A stretch of DNA of 64,000 bases from Paracoccaceae bacterium (GTDB taxonomy: Bacteria; Pseudomonadota; Alphaproteobacteria; Rhodobacterales; Rhodobacteraceae). The notes under the pieces are model-generated. The model saw only the letters and a list, made by a program, of their open reading frames with translations, was not told the origin of the DNA and did not search any database. Where the stretch lies: assembly GCA_902602765.1 (NCBI GenBank), contig CACKSH010000010.1, forward strand, positions 1 through 64,000, read 5' to 3'. Shown here piece after piece: positions 45,873 to 57,017 of the stretch. The position numbers were made by a program, and so were the translations under genes. Within the stretch, counting starts at the first letter, position 1, and the number at the start of each line of letters is the position of its first letter.

Positions 45873-47141
45873 ATGTCGTCTCGGTCAGGTTCCGATAGCA
45901 AAAATACCCTTTACTGCAGCTTTTGCGGGAAAAGCCAGCATGAGGTGAGAAAACTTATTGCAGGCCCGACAGTTTTCATATGTGACGAATGTGTCGAATT
46001 GTGCATGGATATTATTCGTGAGGAAACTAAAGCCACTGGTTTGAAGTCTACAGATGGAGTCCCGACACCAAGAGAAATATGTGATGTTTTGGACGATTAT
46101 GTTATCGGGCAGGAGATGGCCAAACGGGTGTTATCTGTAGCTGTACATAACCATTACAAAAGATTGAACCATTCCTCCAAGTCAAGTGATATAGAGCTTT
46201 CAAAGTCTAATATTCTTCTCATTGGTCCAACGGGCTGTGGTAAAACCTTGTTAGCTCAAACTTTAGCCCGAATATTAGATGTTCCATTTACAATGGCTGA
46301 CGCAACTACATTGACTGAAGCTGGATACGTAGGAGAAGATGTCGAGAATATAATTTTAAAGCTTCTTCAGGCTGCGGAATATAATGTCGAACGCGCCCAG
46401 AGAGGTATCGTTTACATTGACGAAGTTGATAAAATCACTAGAAAATCAGAAAATCCATCGATAACAAGAGATGTTTCGGGTGAGGGTGTTCAGCAAGCTT
46501 TATTGAAATTGATGGAAGGGACAGTAGCAAGTGTACCGCCTCAGGGTGGTAGAAAACATCCGCAGCAGGAATTTCTTCAAGTAGATACTACCAATATACT
46601 ATTTATTTGTGGTGGAGCGTTTGCCGGCTTGGATAGAGTTATATCTCAAAGAGGTAAGGGAAGCGCTATGGGATTTGGGGCTGATGTACGTAATCTTGAT
46701 GATCGTGGCATTGGTGAAATTTTCAAGCAGTTAGAGCCTGAAGATTTATTAAAATTTGGGCTAATACCAGAATTTGTGGGACGTTTGCCTGTCCTTGCGA
46801 CGCTGGAGGATTTGGATAAAGATGCTCTTGTTACAATCTTAACGCAGCCTAAGAATGCTTTGATAAAGCAATATCAACGACTGTTTGAGATTGAAGATAC
46901 AAAACTGACTTTTACCGATGATGCATTACAGGCAGTAGCAGAGAAAGCAATAGAACGAAAGACGGGCGCCCGTGGGTTGCGTTCTATATTAGAGAATACT
47001 CTTTTGGATACGATGTTTGAGTTGCCTGGTATGGAAGAGGTCAGTGAGGTAGTAATAAACGATGAAGTAATAACTTCAGTTGAAGCCAAGCCTCTTATGA
47101 TTTACGCTGATAAACAGAAAGAGCCTGCAAGTGCAAGTTAA
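45873..47141 (+). CDS. clpX: ATP-dependent Clp protease ATPase subunit ClpX
   Basis: This AAA+ unfoldase feeds substrates to ClpP. The 422-residue protein has the N-terminal zinc domain with Cys15, Cys18, Cys37 and Cys40, Walker [14 protein letters not shown], Walker [11 protein letters not shown], pore loop near GYVGEDVE, and the RGF/GFGAD loop that docks to ClpP. All motifs are intact. It follows clpP and precedes NDUFA12. Confidence 0.97.
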   Translation: MSSRSGSDSKNTLYCSFCGKSQHEVRKLIAGPTVFICDECVELCMDIIREETKATGLKSTDGVPTPREICDVLDDYVIGQEMAKRVLSVAVHNHYKRLNHSSKSSDIELSKSNILLIGPTGCGKTLLAQTLARILDVPFTMADATTLTEAGYVGEDVENIILKLLQAAEYNVERAQRGIVYIDEVDKITRKSENPSITRDVSGEGVQQALLKLMEGTVASVPPQGGRKHPQQEFLQVDTTNILFICGGAFAGLDRVISQRGKGSAMGFGADVRNLDDRGIGEIFKQLEPEDLLKFGLIPEFVGRLPVLATLEDLDKDALVTILTQPKNALIKQYQRLFEIEDTKLTFTDDALQAVAEKAIERKTGARGLRSILENTLLDTMFELPGMEEVSEVVINDEVITSVEAKPLMIYADKQKEPASAS

Positions 47142-47213
47142 GTAAAGAAATCATTTAAAATAGAGCGTTTCTTTGAATTAGTTTATAATCAGTACAATTT
47201 GCTGGAGAGTCTT

Positions 47214-47597
47214 ATGGGGCTAGGAAATTTCTTTTCACGAATATTCACTTGGTGGAAAGGTGAAACTATCGGAACACAAATTTTTACCTGGAGAAAAGGT
47301 ATAAAAGTAGGTGAAGATGACCAGGGCAATTTATATTTTCGTGACCGCAATGATAAGCGTAGATGGGTGCTATATAACGGGGAAGTTGAAGCCAGTAGAG
47401 TTAGTCCGGAATGGCACGGATGGCTTCACAAAACTTGGAAAAATCCACCTTCCGAAGAAGAAATTATGAGGAAGAAGTGGGAAAGACCGCATCAGGAAAA
47501 TTTGACAGGATCTGCCTTAGCTTATGTGCCTTCTGGCTCAATGCGGAATGCGAAAGCTAAAGAAACTAGCGATTATGAACCGTGGACCCCTAATTAA
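47214..47597 (+). CDS. NADH:ubiquinone oxidoreductase accessory subunit NDUFA12
   Basis: This 127-residue protein is the alphaproteobacterial homologue of the mitochondrial complex I 17.2-kDa accessory subunit: TWWKGETIGTQIFTWRKG, VGEDDQGNLYFRDR, RRWVLYNGEVEASRVSPEWHGWLH and the C-terminal YEPWTP. Start ATG 47214 is chosen over TTG 47199 because GGAGAG sits 4 bases before it. The order NDUFA12-mlaD-DUF2155-aat-accC-accB is typical for Rhodobacteraceae. Confidence 0.93.
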   Translation: MGLGNFFSRIFTWWKGETIGTQIFTWRKGIKVGEDDQGNLYFRDRNDKRRWVLYNGEVEASRVSPEWHGWLHKTWKNPPSEEEIMRKKWERPHQENLTGSALAYVPSGSMRNAKAKETSDYEPWTPN

Positions 47598-47611
47598 AGT
47601 AAGAGACTAAA

Positions 47612-48061
47612 ATGATATCCAAAAATATGGCGGAGACAGTTGTTGGAGCAATAGTTTTAGGTATTGCAATTATCTTTGCGGTCTTCCTTTGGAGGTTCTC
47701 GGACGTTGGTTTCGGCACGGGGCAATATACGGTTGATGCTAAGTTTAGATCAGCAGAAGGTATTACGGTTGGAACGGATGTCCGGTTGGCAGGAGTTAAA
47801 ATTGGAAGTGTTTCTAATTTGAGTTTAGATCCACAAACTTTTCAAGCCATAGCTCGATTATCAATAAAACCTGAATACCAGATGCCGGGTGATAGTGCTG
47901 CAATTATATCTTCTGAAGGACTCTTAGGGGGAAGTTTTGTGGAGATATTACCTGGTGGATCCTATGAACTTATGGAGGACGGTTCAGAGTTTAGTGAAAC
48001 TCAGGGTGCAGTAAGCTTCATCTCGTTACTTATGAAGTTTGTGACTGGCAAGGATGAGTAA
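47612..48061 (+). CDS. mlaD: Outer-membrane lipid asymmetry protein MlaD
   Basis: This 149-residue MCE-domain protein has an N-terminal membrane anchor (VVGAIVLGIAIIFAVFLWRF) and the MCE core (VDAKFRSAEGITVGTDVRLAGVKIGSV, SSEGLLGGSFVEILPGG). MlaD is the hexameric substrate-binding ring of the Mla phospholipid transporter. No mlaE or mlaF is adjacent in this window. It overlaps the DUF2155 start by 1 base. Confidence 0.9.
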   Translation: MISKNMAETVVGAIVLGIAIIFAVFLWRFSDVGFGTGQYTVDAKFRSAEGITVGTDVRLAGVKIGSVSNLSLDPQTFQAIARLSIKPEYQMPGDSAAIISSEGLLGGSFVEILPGGSYELMEDGSEFSETQGAVSFISLLMKFVTGKDE

Positions 48062-48447
48062 TGTACAAACCAGTTTTTTGGTTTTTTATTTGTAATTTTT
48101 TCTTTTCAAATGTTTTGGTGGGTCAAGAAATAAGAACAGAAGTTGCTGATGGTGCGATCTTAAGAGGCTTGGATAAAGTTAGTGGAAAGGTAAAAGATAT
48201 TCCACTTTATTCCGGAGAAACTGCAGTTTTTGGCAGCCTATCAGTACTATTAAAGGATTGTCGGTTTCCTCTAAATAACCCAGCAGGAGATGCATTTGTG
48301 CGTTTGGTAATAAATGAGCAACCAGAGGCAAAAAATATATTTGATGGTTGGATGATAGCTTCTTCACCCGCATTGAATCCTTTAGACCATTCACGTTATG
48401 ATGTTTGGGCTCTTCGCTGCGCAATGGCTGATACATCGGGCGAATAG
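48061..48447 (+). CDS. DUF2155 domain protein (periplasmic)
   Basis: This 128-residue protein has a signal peptide (to about residue 20) and the DUF2155 pattern ADGAILRGLDKVSGKVKDIPL, then FGSLSVLLKDCRFPLNNPAGDAFVRL and IFDGWMIASSPALNPLDHSRYDVW. These proteins are conserved in alphaproteobacteria and of unknown role. Two cysteines may form a disulfide. It overlaps the convergent aat gene by 52 bases, the largest overlap of two credible genes here. Confidence 0.88.
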   Translation: MYKPVFWFFICNFFFSNVLVGQEIRTEVADGAILRGLDKVSGKVKDIPLYSGETAVFGSLSVLLKDCRFPLNNPAGDAFVRLVINEQPEAKNIFDGWMIASSPALNPLDHSRYDVWALRCAMADTSGE

Positions 48448-49037
48448 CTTGATGCGCAAAAATTTGCGACTTCCTCAACGGCCTTAAATAGCAAAATTTT
48501 ATACTTTGTTTTTGGGATCTCAATAGCGCCAAGGCTGGCTAAATGTGGCGTTAAAAATTGGGTATCAAAAAGTTTAAAGCCCGTTTCTTTTAGCCTATTT
48601 ACTAAATAAGCAAGTGCTATTTTAGAGGCATTACTTTTTTTTGAAAACATACTCTCGCCAAAGAATACTGCTCCAATCGAAACACCGTATATTCCTCCAA
48701 TTAGTTTTTCGTTATTCCAGACTTCTAAACAATGTGCATGACCTCTTTGGTATAATAGGCAATAATTTGTAATTATTTCATGATTTATCCATGTTTCAGG
48801 TCTTTCAGCACACATTTTTATAACCATTTCAAAACTTGTATTAATCGAAATTTGATAATCCAATTTCATTATTGCTCGGCTTAAAGACTTGGAAACATGA
48901 AACTTATTTAGTGGCATAATACCTCTATATTTTGGGTCAACCCAGAAGATATTTTCGTTGGTTGCGCTCTCAGCCATGGGGAAAATGCCCGCACGGTACG
49001 CAGATAACAGGATATTTGGTGTTAGCTGTCCAGTCAT
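48396..49037 (-). CDS. aat: Leucyl/phenylalanyl-tRNA-protein transferase
   Basis: This enzyme adds Leu or Phe to N-terminal Arg/Lys of proteins, marking them for ClpAP degradation. The 213-residue protein begins with LLSAYRAGIFPMAES and has FWVDPKYRGIMPL, then GGIYGVSIGAVFFGESMFS and DTQFLTPHLASLGA. All hallmarks are present. The tail overlaps the convergent DUF2155 gene by 52 bases. It is upstream-distant (95 bases) from accC on the same strand. Confidence 0.95.
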   Translation of the reverse strand: MTGQLTPNILLSAYRAGIFPMAESATNENIFWVDPKYRGIMPLNKFHVSKSLSRAIMKLDYQISINTSFEMVIKMCAERPETWINHEIITNYCLLYQRGHAHCLEVWNNEKLIGGIYGVSIGAVFFGESMFSKKSNASKIALAYLVNRLKETGFKLFDTQFLTPHLASLGAIEIPKTKYKILLFKAVEEVANFCASSYSPDVSAIAQRRAQTS

Positions 49038-49132
49038 AAGATAATTACTTTAGTATTGTTACGTATCTTCAAATTGACAAACAAACCGTCACAACGCAAA
49101 CGGATAATACAATACTGGAATGGGTAGATTGG

Positions 49133-50479
49133 CTACTGGACCCTCTGCTCTAACCACTTTTCTAACCAATGAATATTATAGTCACCATTTATAATATCGT
49201 CTTCATTTAACAGTTCGTCAAATAGTGGAATAGTAGTGTCTACACCATCAATGATTAATTCACTTAAAGACCTTCTTAATCGTGCCATGGCTTCGTTTCT
49301 ATTTTCACCATGTACGATTAACTTCCCAATAAGACTGTCGTAGTATGGTGGTATAGAGTAACCATTATAAAGCGCGCTGTCCATTCTCACTCCAAGTCCT
49401 CCCGGAGCGTGATACGCAGTAACTTTGCCCGGACTTGGAGAAAAATTAGGTAGTTTTTCGGCATTAATGCGAACTTCTATAGAATGTCCGTTTATTTTCA
49501 ATTTGTCTTGCTCAAAAGATAGGGGCTGGCCTGCTGCGACACGAATTTGCTCTCGCACCAAGTCTACACCGAATATAGCTTCTGTGACAGGATGCTCTAC
49601 TTGCAATCTTGTATTCATCTCAATGAAGTAAAACTCTCCATTTTCATAAAGAAATTCTATGGTTCCGGCACCAATATAATCAATTTTCGCAATAGCGTCT
49701 GCACATATCTTTCCAATAATTTCTCGCTCTTTTTTTGAAATACAAGGCCCTGGTGCTTCTTCTAGAATTTTTTGATGGCGCCTCTGAAGCGAGCAATCTC
49801 GCTCGCCCAAATGTACGGCACCTCCATTGCCATCGCCAAATACTTGTATTTCTATATGTCTTGGAGTGGTTAGGTATTTTTCAATATAAACTTCTTCATT
49901 GCCAAATGCTGCCTTTCCTTCCGCCCGAGCAGTTGAAAAAGCATTTTCTAGTTCGTAAGCAGACTTAGCAACCTTCATTCCTCGACCACCACCGCCTGCA
50001 GTTGCTTTAATAATTACAGGATATCCAATTTTGGATGCTATTTTATGTGCTTCACTTAAGCTATCCACGCCGCCTATGGAACCAGGGACGCATGGGACTC
50101 CAAGGGCCCCCATAGTATCTTTAGCCGTAATTTTATCACCCATAACGCGAATATGTTCAGCCGTTGGTCCAATGAATCTTAGCCCATGATCTTCCACGGC
50201 TTGTACAAAATTAGAATTTTCTGAAAGAAACCCATAGCCTGGATGTATTGCTTGTGCTCCCGAAATTTCGCAAGCTGCAAGTATAGCTGGCATCGATAGA
50301 TACGACCCAAGGCTTGAGGGCGGACCAATGCAAACACTCTCATTAGCCATGCGAACGTGCATCGCATCACTGTCGGCCGTGGAATGTACCGCAACCGTTT
50401 GGATGCCCATTTCCTGACAAGCACGAATTACCCTGAGTGCTATCTCGCCGCGGTTTGCAATAAGAATTTTATTAAACAT
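49133..50479 (-). CDS. accC: Acetyl-CoA carboxylase, biotin carboxylase subunit
   Basis: AccC carboxylates biotin on AccB with ATP and bicarbonate for fatty-acid synthesis. The 448-residue protein has the N-terminal [20 protein letters not shown]-grasp loop [10 protein letters not shown], and [14 protein letters not shown]. It is directly downstream of accB (9 bases), forming the accBC operon. Confidence 0.97.
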   Translation of the reverse strand: MFNKILIANRGEIALRVIRACQEMGIQTVAVHSTADSDAMHVRMANESVCIGPPSSLGSYLSMPAILAACEISGAQAIHPGYGFLSENSNFVQAVEDHGLRFIGPTAEHIRVMGDKITAKDTMGALGVPCVPGSIGGVDSLSEAHKIASKIGYPVIIKATAGGGGRGMKVAKSAYELENAFSTARAEGKAAFGNEEVYIEKYLTTPRHIEIQVFGDGNGGAVHLGERDCSLQRRHQKILEEAPGPCISKKEREIIGKICADAIAKIDYIGAGTIEFLYENGEFYFIEMNTRLQVEHPVTEAIFGVDLVREQIRVAAGQPLSFEQDKLKINGHSIEVRINAEKLPNFSPSPGKVTAYHAPGGLGVRMDSALYNGYSIPPYYDSLIGKLIVHGENRNEAMARLRRSLSELIIDGVDTTIPLFDELLNEDDIINGDYNIHWLEKWLEQRVQ

Positions 50480-50488
50480 TCGATGCTC

Positions 50489-50983
50489 TTATTCAACAAC
50501 GACTAAGGGCGATCCAAATTCAACTGCAGCACCGTCTTCAACAAAAATGCGCTTAACTGTTCCTGATTTTGGCGATGGAATTTGGTTCATTGTCTTCATC
50601 GCTTCGACAATAAGCAACGTATCGCCCTCAGAAACAGTGCTACCAACGCTAATAAATGGTTCAGCACCAGGTTCCGCTTGCATATAGATCGTACCCACCA
50701 TTGGTGAAGTAACTGCGCCTGGATGTGAAACTGGGTCATTATTATTTTGGACTGGTGTTCGTTCCTGTTGCACTATGCCTGCAGAAGGTGGGTGAGCTAT
50801 ACTTGTTTGAGGTGTCGAAACATAAGGGATTTGAACTGACCCAGATTTGCTTACACGAACGTTTATTTTATCCGTTTCGCCATATTCACGACTTACTTCC
50901 AATTCCGTGAGTTCATTTTGATTTAGGAGTTTAGCTAGCGATTGAACGAATTCTACGTCTTGATCTCGATTTTTCTTAGTCAT
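50489..50983 (-). CDS. accB: Biotin carboxyl carrier protein AccB
   Basis: This 164-residue carrier has the N-terminal helix [20 protein letters not shown], a Pro/Thr/Gln-rich linker and the biotinyl domain with [12 protein letters not shown], the Lys in EAMK being biotinylated. I take ATG 50983, preceded by AGGA six bases away, rather than ATG 51004. It is the first gene of the leftward accBC operon. Confidence 0.95.
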   Translation of the reverse strand: MTKKNRDQDVEFVQSLAKLLNQNELTELEVSREYGETDKINVRVSKSGSVQIPYVSTPQTSIAHPPSAGIVQQERTPVQNNNDPVSHPGAVTSPMVGTIYMQAEPGAEPFISVGSTVSEGDTLLIVEAMKTMNQIPSPKSGTVKRIFVEDGAAVEFGSPLVVVE

Positions 50984-51154
50984 GGTATTCCTATACGACG
51001 TCATTTTGCCTTATTATTTGATACTATACTGAAAAAAAACAATGATCAAAGAAAAGGGGCAAACAAAGCGCAGCATGTGCCAGTTTATTCAAAAAAGAAA
51101 AGGATTTTTTAAGCTTACCTCTCTTAAACGGCGAAATGATATAATCTAATTACT

Positions 51155-53098
51155 CTATTCTCGGTTCATTCGGTTCTCTATCAAGTCTTCGACCACTGCT
51201 GGCTCAGCCAAAGTGGAAGTATCTCCTAAGCTGTTAAAATCATCTTCAGCAATTTTTCTTAGAATGCGACGCATTATTTTGCCAGAGCGTGTTTTGGGTA
51301 AGCCGGGTGCCCACTGCACTAGGTCAGGTGAGGCTATCGGACCAATTTCTTTGCGTACCCAGTCACGAAGTTCTTTTCGTAAATCTTCTGTAGGCTCTTC
51401 TCCCGACATAAGAGTGACATAACAGTATATACCTTGTCCCTTTATATCGTGAGGGTATCCGACCACTGCTGCCTCTGACACTTTTTCGTGTGCTACTAAT
51501 GCACTCTCCACCTCAGCAGTCCCCATACGGTGCCCTGAGACGTTAATGACGTCGTCTACGCGCCCTGTTATCCAATAGTATCCATCTGCGTCCCTCCGGC
51601 AACCATCTCCCGTAAAATAATAACCTTTAAAATCTGAAAAATACGTTTTGATAAACCTTTCGTGATCACCGTAAACGGTTCTCATTTGGCCAGGCCAACT
51701 ATCCTTAATACATAATACTCCCTCACATTCTACATCAGTTAGTTCCTGACCAGTTTGGGGGTCTAAAATTACTGGTTCTATTGAAAAGAATGGAAACGTG
51801 GCGGATCCTGGTTTTGTAGCAATTGCCCCAGGTATTGGAGTAAGCAAATGGCCACCTGTTTCGGTCTGCCACCATGTATCAACAATTGGACACCTGCACT
51901 GACCCACTACTTCGTTATACCAGTTCCAGGCCTCTGGATTAATAGGCTCTCCCACCGTTCCAAGTACCTTTAATGAAGATAAGTCACATTTTTCCACAAA
52001 TTTAGAACCTTGCCCCATTAATGCTCTTATAGCTGTCGGTGCTGTATAAAATTGATTAATTTTGTGTTTGTCACAAACTTGCCAAAAACGAGATGCGTCA
52101 GGGTACGTGGGTACGCCCTCAAACATGACTGTTGTAGCACCGTTCGCGAGAGGTCCATATACGATGTAGCTATGTCCAGTTACCCACCCTACATCTGCTG
52201 TACACCAGTAAATATCACCGTCATGATAGTCAAAAACATACTCGTGTGTTATCGAAGCCCAAACAATGTAACCACCTGTCGTGTGCAACACACCTTTTGG
52301 TTTTCCAGTTGAGCCGGACGTATAGAGAATGAATAGTGGATCTTCGGCGTTAATAGGTTCTGGGGGACATTCCTCTGACGAATCTGACATAAGGGCTGTA
52401 TAGCTATAATCTCGATTGTCTTTCATTGGGACATCGCCATGTGTCCTTTCAACGACCAGCGTGCTTATGTCGCCACAAATGTTTAAAGCTTTGTCCACAT
52501 TTGTTTTTAGGGGTGTTATCTTGCCACCGCGAGGAGCTTCATCAGCTGTAACGAGCAGAGATGCTCCGCAATCCTCAATCCGTGATGCTAAAGCTTCGGG
52601 AGAGAATCCTGCAAATACAATGGAGTGAACCGCTCCAATTCTTGCACATGCCAGCATTGCATAAGCTGCCTCTGGTACCATGGGTAAATAAAGGACAACT
52701 CTGTCGCCTTTTTTAACACCAAGCTTTTTGTAGACATTGGATAATTTACAAACCTGGCGGTGGAGTTCAGCGTAACTTATGTGCTTACTTTCATCTGGGT
52801 TGTCGCCTTCCCAAATAATCGCTGTCTGTTCCGAACGTTTATCTAGATGCCTATCAATGCAGTTTGCTGACACATTAAGTTGGCCATCCTCAAACCACTT
52901 TATTGAAACATTAGGGTAAGAAAAATCTACATTTTTTATCTTAGAGAATGGTTTAATCCAATCAATACGCGTTCCATGTTCGCTCCAGAAATCTTCTGGA
53001 TTGTTGACTGATTTGGCGTACATAATGTCATAGTCTGACTTATTGATTTTTGCATTTGCAACGAAGCTGGCACTCGGCGGGTAAATTTGATCGGACAT
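51155..53098 (-). CDS. acsA: Acetyl-CoA synthetase
   Basis: This enzyme activates acetate to acetyl-CoA through acetyl-AMP. The 647-residue protein has the AMP-binding motif [28 protein letters not shown], the hinge [13 protein letters not shown] and the C-terminal acetylatable lysine in [10 protein letters not shown]. The full length and frame contrast with the prpE remnant at 8.6 kb. A Liv-type ABC transporter operon lies 66 bases upstream on the same strand, suggesting a carboxylate uptake link, which is only inferred. Confidence 0.97.
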   Translation of the reverse strand: MSDQIYPPSASFVANAKINKSDYDIMYAKSVNNPEDFWSEHGTRIDWIKPFSKIKNVDFSYPNVSIKWFEDGQLNVSANCIDRHLDKRSEQTAIIWEGDNPDESKHISYAELHRQVCKLSNVYKKLGVKKGDRVVLYLPMVPEAAYAMLACARIGAVHSIVFAGFSPEALASRIEDCGASLLVTADEAPRGGKITPLKTNVDKALNICGDISTLVVERTHGDVPMKDNRDYSYTALMSDSSEECPPEPINAEDPLFILYTSGSTGKPKGVLHTTGGYIVWASITHEYVFDYHDGDIYWCTADVGWVTGHSYIVYGPLANGATTVMFEGVPTYPDASRFWQVCDKHKINQFYTAPTAIRALMGQGSKFVEKCDLSSLKVLGTVGEPINPEAWNWYNEVVGQCRCPIVDTWWQTETGGHLLTPIPGAIATKPGSATFPFFSIEPVILDPQTGQELTDVECEGVLCIKDSWPGQMRTVYGDHERFIKTYFSDFKGYYFTGDGCRRDADGYYWITGRVDDVINVSGHRMGTAEVESALVAHEKVSEAAVVGYPHDIKGQGIYCYVTLMSGEEPTEDLRKELRDWVRKEIGPIASPDLVQWAPGLPKTRSGKIMRRILRKIAEDDFNSLGDTSTLAEPAVVEDLIENRMNRE

Positions 53099-53164
53099 GT
53101 TAATTCCTAGTTAATTTTTGTCTATTCTAAACAGTTGTAGAACTCTCTTTCCAGAAAAAATTTC

Positions 53165-53902
53165 TTAAATGGCCAAATATTCCGCTCTCAACTCCGAATT
53201 ATCTAAGACTTCTTTGGCTGTTCCATCAAACACTACACCACCGGTGTCCAAGATCACTGATCGGTCAGCTAATTCCAAGGCTCTTACGGCATTCTGTTCC
53301 ACTATTACCGTTGTTATGCCTTGTTCCTTTATCACATTTAAAGTTTTCTCAATTTCATCAACAATTACAGGAGCAAGGCCTTCGTATGGCTCATCCAGAA
53401 GTAAAACCTTTATGTCTCGTGCAAGAGCACGCCCTATTGAGAGCATCTGCTGTTCCCCACCCGATAAAGTTGTCCCCTCTTGCTTTCTGCGTTCTCCTAA
53501 ACGAGGAAACAAGCTATAAATTCTATCCAACCCCCATCCTACCGGTTCAGCTATTTGAGCGAGCTGAATATTCTCTTCCACTGAAAGCCCTGAAATAATC
53601 CGCCTGTCTTCAGGTACCAATGCAATGCCATTGGTTGCTGCCTCATAGCTTTTCATTGAGTGCAGATTTTTATGGTCAAGCCATATTTCGCCTTTCAAAA
53701 GCTCTGGATTATCAAGTCTTGCTATTGTTCTCAATGTTGACGTTTTTCCTGCACCATTTCGTCCAAGTAGTGCAAGTATTTCTCCTTCATGTACATTGAA
53801 GCTTACTCCTTGAACAATATAGCTTTCGCCATAGTAGGCATGTATATCGTGAACAGATAAGTATGCTGGTGCATGGGTTTCCAAAGCTAAATTTCCACTC
53901 AT
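53165..53902 (-). CDS. livF: Branched-chain-amino-acid-type ABC transporter ATPase LivF
   Basis: This 245-residue ATPase has Walker A LLGRNGAGKTSTLRT, the signature LSGGEQQMLSIGRAL and Walker B VLLLDEPYEGLAP. The family pairs with LivG in HAAT (Liv/Urt) importers. It is the last gene of the leftward livK-H-M-G-F operon, with an 11-base gap after livG. The actual substrate is not defined by the ATPase. Confidence 0.93.
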   Translation of the reverse strand: MSGNLALETHAPAYLSVHDIHAYYGESYIVQGVSFNVHEGEILALLGRNGAGKTSTLRTIARLDNPELLKGEIWLDHKNLHSMKSYEAATNGIALVPEDRRIISGLSVEENIQLAQIAEPVGWGLDRIYSLFPRLGERRKQEGTTLSGGEQQMLSIGRALARDIKVLLLDEPYEGLAPVIVDEIEKTLNVIKEQGITTVIVEQNAVRALELADRSVILDTGGVVFDGTAKEVLDNSELRAEYLAI

Positions 53903-53913
53903 AAAGTATCTCC

Positions 53914-54672
53914 TTAATGTGCCGTCTCACCAAGATAGGCTTCTTTTACCTTTGGATGCCCTTTAATTTTATCTGGCACATCTTCTACCAATGGTGTTCC
54001 CTGAGCCAAAACTGTGATTCTATCAGCTAAAGAGAAAACAACATGCATATCATGTTCAATGATTGCTATAGTTATATCTCTTTCGTTTCCAATTTGCTTT
54101 AATAGGTCTATCGTATTGTTTGTATCTGCGCGCGCCATACCGGCGGTAGGCTCGTCCAATAAAAGTAGTCGGGGCTCCTGGCTAAGACACATTCCAATTT
54201 CTAATCGTCGTTTATCTCCTCTGGACATCGAAGACGCCTGCATACCCTGTTTGTTTGACATATTCATTTCTTCTAATATTTTTTCAGCACCCTCTACTAT
54301 ATCCTTGTGCTTCATAAAATCTGATAGTGCATCCAAACTAAAAGATCCGTCTCTCTTAGCAAATATTGGGATCATCATATTTTCCATTACACTTAAATCA
54401 CCAAATATTTCAGGTGTTTGGAAAACACGAGATATCCCCATTTGGTTTATCTCGTATGGAGATCTACCTAAAACCGAATTTCCATCAAATTGTACGGTAC
54501 CAGAATCTGGAAAAAGTTTACCTACTAGGCAATTTAGCAAAGTCGATTTACCTGCACCATTGGGACCTATAATCGCGTGGATTGTATTTTCTTTAACGCT
54601 TAAGTTTACGTCTTGCAGTGCCTGCAACCCACCGAAGCGCTTACCTACATTTTGTACCTCTAGAATTCCCAT
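53914..54672 (-). CDS. livG: Branched-chain-amino-acid-type ABC transporter ATPase LivG
   Basis: This 252-residue ATPase has Walker A IIGPNGAGKSTLLNC, the variant signature MSRGDKRRLEIGMCL in place of LSGGxxQ, and Walker B LLLLDEPTAGMA. The SRGDKRRLE signature is common in this branch of Liv-like importers (LivG/UrtD). It lies 10 bases downstream of livM. Confidence 0.93.
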   Translation of the reverse strand: MGILEVQNVGKRFGGLQALQDVNLSVKENTIHAIIGPNGAGKSTLLNCLVGKLFPDSGTVQFDGNSVLGRSPYEINQMGISRVFQTPEIFGDLSVMENMMIPIFAKRDGSFSLDALSDFMKHKDIVEGAEKILEEMNMSNKQGMQASSMSRGDKRRLEIGMCLSQEPRLLLLDEPTAGMARADTNNTIDLLKQIGNERDITIAIIEHDMHVVFSLADRITVLAQGTPLVEDVPDKIKGHPKVKEAYLGETAH

Positions 54673-54682
54673 CTATTTACCT

Positions 54683-55879
54683 CTACTCCGCAGGTTTTGT
54701 ATTTGGAGTGCTAGTTGGCGTTGGGTTTTTCTTCTTAAAAATATAAGCTACTTTTTGCCCTAGCTCAACCAATCCACCAGGTAAAAAGATAATGACAGCC
54801 ATAAATATTAATCCCAAAGTCAGATGCCAACCTTTGCCGACGAATGGGTATATTATCGAAACAATAAAATCTTCTGCCCCGTCTGGCATAAATGCAAACC
54901 ATTTGTGCAGGAGGTTATCATTAATTTTTGAAAAGATGTTTTCAAAATATTTGATTAAACCAGCGCCAAGGACTGGACCAATTAAAGTTCCAACGCCTCC
55001 AAGTATAGTCATAAGCACAACCTCTCCGGAAGCGGTCCACTGCATTCTCTCCGCCCCTGCAAGAGGGTCCATAGAAACCATTAACCCACCAGCCAAACCC
55101 GCGTACATTCCAGATATTACAAAGCAGGCAAGCATATAGGGTTTTGTATTTAAGCCTGTGTAATTCAGCCTTTGCTGATTAGACTTGATTGCTCGAAGCA
55201 TTATCCCAAACGGTGATCTAAAAATCCTAATTGCAAGGTAAAAAGCAGAAAGCATAACAAGAGCGGCAAGATAATACCCCACATTAAATGTCCAAAGCCA
55301 CCCTCCTAAGCTTAGTTGTATACTATCACCCATTTGTAGTCCAAAAATAGACGGAGCAGGGATGTTTCCCGTAGCATTTGCACCGTCCAAAATCCTCGGA
55401 TCATCTAATGCTGTCTGTAATCCTGTTTCTCCACCAGTTATAGGTGTTAAGACTGAGGCTGCGAGAGCAAATGACATCTGGGCAAAAGCGAGGGTCAAAA
55501 TTGAAAAATATATTCCAGAGCGTCGGAGCGATATAAACCCTATTATTAATGCGAATATCCCGGCAACAGCCGTTGATATTATTATTGCTGGAATGACATT
55601 AATTGTAAGTAACTTAAGCATCCAAACACCAGCATACGATCCCGCTCCAAGAAAAGCCGCATGGCCAAAAGACAGATACCCGGTTAATCCGAACAAAATG
55701 TTAAAGCCAATTGCGAATATACCAAAGATCACGAAGCGTTGCATCAAATCAGGATAGCCAGCGTTAAACTGGGCTAACCCTGACTGTTCTGGGAACGGAT
55801 TTAACAATACTGGTGCTAAGGCTACAAGGATTGCCACAATTATTAGTAAACTGGCGTCTTTTCTATTCAATCCTAACAT
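54683..55879 (-). CDS. livM: Branched-chain-amino-acid-type ABC transporter permease LivM
   Basis: This 398-residue permease has about eight to ten hydrophobic segments and the conserved LivM motifs [34 protein letters not shown] and the cytoplasmic EAA-like loop [18 protein letters not shown] Pro/Thr-rich tail ([14 protein letters not shown]) is unusual but harmless. It overlaps nothing and follows livH by 2 bases. Confidence 0.93.
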   Translation of the reverse strand: MLGLNRKDASLLIIVAILVALAPVLLNPFPEQSGLAQFNAGYPDLMQRFVIFGIFAIGFNILFGLTGYLSFGHAAFLGAGSYAGVWMLKLLTINVIPAIIISTAVAGIFALIIGFISLRRSGIYFSILTLAFAQMSFALAASVLTPITGGETGLQTALDDPRILDGANATGNIPAPSIFGLQMGDSIQLSLGGWLWTFNVGYYLAALVMLSAFYLAIRIFRSPFGIMLRAIKSNQQRLNYTGLNTKPYMLACFVISGMYAGLAGGLMVSMDPLAGAERMQWTASGEVVLMTILGGVGTLIGPVLGAGLIKYFENIFSKINDNLLHKWFAFMPDGAEDFIVSIIYPFVGKGWHLTLGLIFMAVIIFLPGGLVELGQKVAYIFKKKNPTPTSTPNTKPAE

Positions 55880-55881
55880 AA

Positions 55882-56913
55882 TTAGTCCTCCATGACCCCT
55901 TTGCGACCCATCAGACCTCGGGGTCTCGTTAAAAGGATAACAATTGCGGCTAGGTAAATCACAACCTGATTGATACCAGGCAGAGCTTCGATGACTTGTC
56001 GCATAGAAGCAAAGCTTTCCAGAATTCCAAGTAACAGACCAGCGGCTACTGCACCTGGTAATGAACCCATACCACCGACAACAACAACTACAAATGAAAT
56101 TACTAAAAAATCCATACCCATGTGATAGTTAGGAGGGTTGATAGGAGTATACATAACACCTGCTAGCCCAGCAACGGCTGCCGCAACCCCAAACATTATA
56201 GTGAATCTTTTATCTATATTTATACCAAGAAGTTCAACCGTTTCGCGGTCTGCCATACCAGCTCTTACAACCATGCCAAATGTTGTAAATTGTAAAAATG
56301 CAAATACTGACCCTATTAACAGCATAGCAAAACAGAAGTATACTATTCTCCAGTATGGGTAAATAATCGTACCAGCTTTCAAACCTATCGCTGCTCCAAA
56401 ATCAAAAGATCCGATGAATGCTTCGGGTGCTGGGTTTGGAATTTGATTGGCACCAAAATAATATTTAACAATTTCTTGAAGTACTATCGCTAGTCCGAAA
56501 GTTACTAAAATTTGGTCGGCATGAGGTCTTTTATAGAAATGTTTAATTAGACCTCTTTCCATAATCACTCCGATTATAATCATTACTGGTATTGCAAAAA
56601 GAATAGCTAAAGGCACAGACCAGTTTATGATTGCCTGCCCTGCGCTCTCTCCGAACCAGTCATATATATGCGGGACATCAACTTTTAATGGATTTCCAAG
56701 GAAATCTTTTTGGGTTTCGTCTATCACAACGTGAGATAAAGAGAGTATCCTGCTAAATGTAATCGCACAAAATGCTCCAAGCATGAAAAGAGCGCCATGT
56801 GCAAAATTTACCACTCCGAGTGTTCCAAAAATTAGAGTTAGGCCAAGTGCTATTAAAGCATAAGCACTGCCTTTGTCTAAACCGTTTAATACCTGAAGAA
56901 TAATTTGGTCCAT
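55882..56913 (-). CDS. livH: Branched-chain-amino-acid-type ABC transporter permease LivH
   Basis: This permease starts [29 protein letters not shown] 56913 is chosen over an in-frame ATG at 56925 because the family begins at this point and a purine-rich GGGGGG lies upstream. The conserved loop [19 protein letters not shown] is the ATPase contact. The product has 343 residues. It is second in the operon after the frameshifted livK. Confidence 0.93.
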   Translation of the reverse strand: MDQIILQVLNGLDKGSAYALIALGLTLIFGTLGVVNFAHGALFMLGAFCAITFSRILSLSHVVIDETQKDFLGNPLKVDVPHIYDWFGESAGQAIINWSVPLAILFAIPVMIIIGVIMERGLIKHFYKRPHADQILVTFGLAIVLQEIVKYYFGANQIPNPAPEAFIGSFDFGAAIGLKAGTIIYPYWRIVYFCFAMLLIGSVFAFLQFTTFGMVVRAGMADRETVELLGINIDKRFTIMFGVAAAVAGLAGVMYTPINPPNYHMGMDFLVISFVVVVVGGMGSLPGAVAAGLLLGILESFASMRQVIEALPGINQVVIYLAAIVILLTRPRGLMGRKGVMED

Positions 56914-56980
56914 ACATCCCCCCAAGAACGACGCAAAAATCGTTTATTTGTTATTTGAAAATGCTGTATTTTAAAAGATT

Positions 56981-57010
56981 AAAAAAGCCCCCAAGAATTT
57001 GGAGGCTTTT
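56981..57010 (-). terminator. Hairpin terminator after livK
   Basis: Read leftward, AAAAGCCTCC-AAATTC-TTGGGGGC has a GC-rich imperfect stem followed by TTTTTT. It lies just after the livK stop and before livH, so it probably reduces permease expression relative to the binding protein, a common arrangement in such operons. Confidence 0.75.
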
Positions 57011-57017
57011 CTATTAA

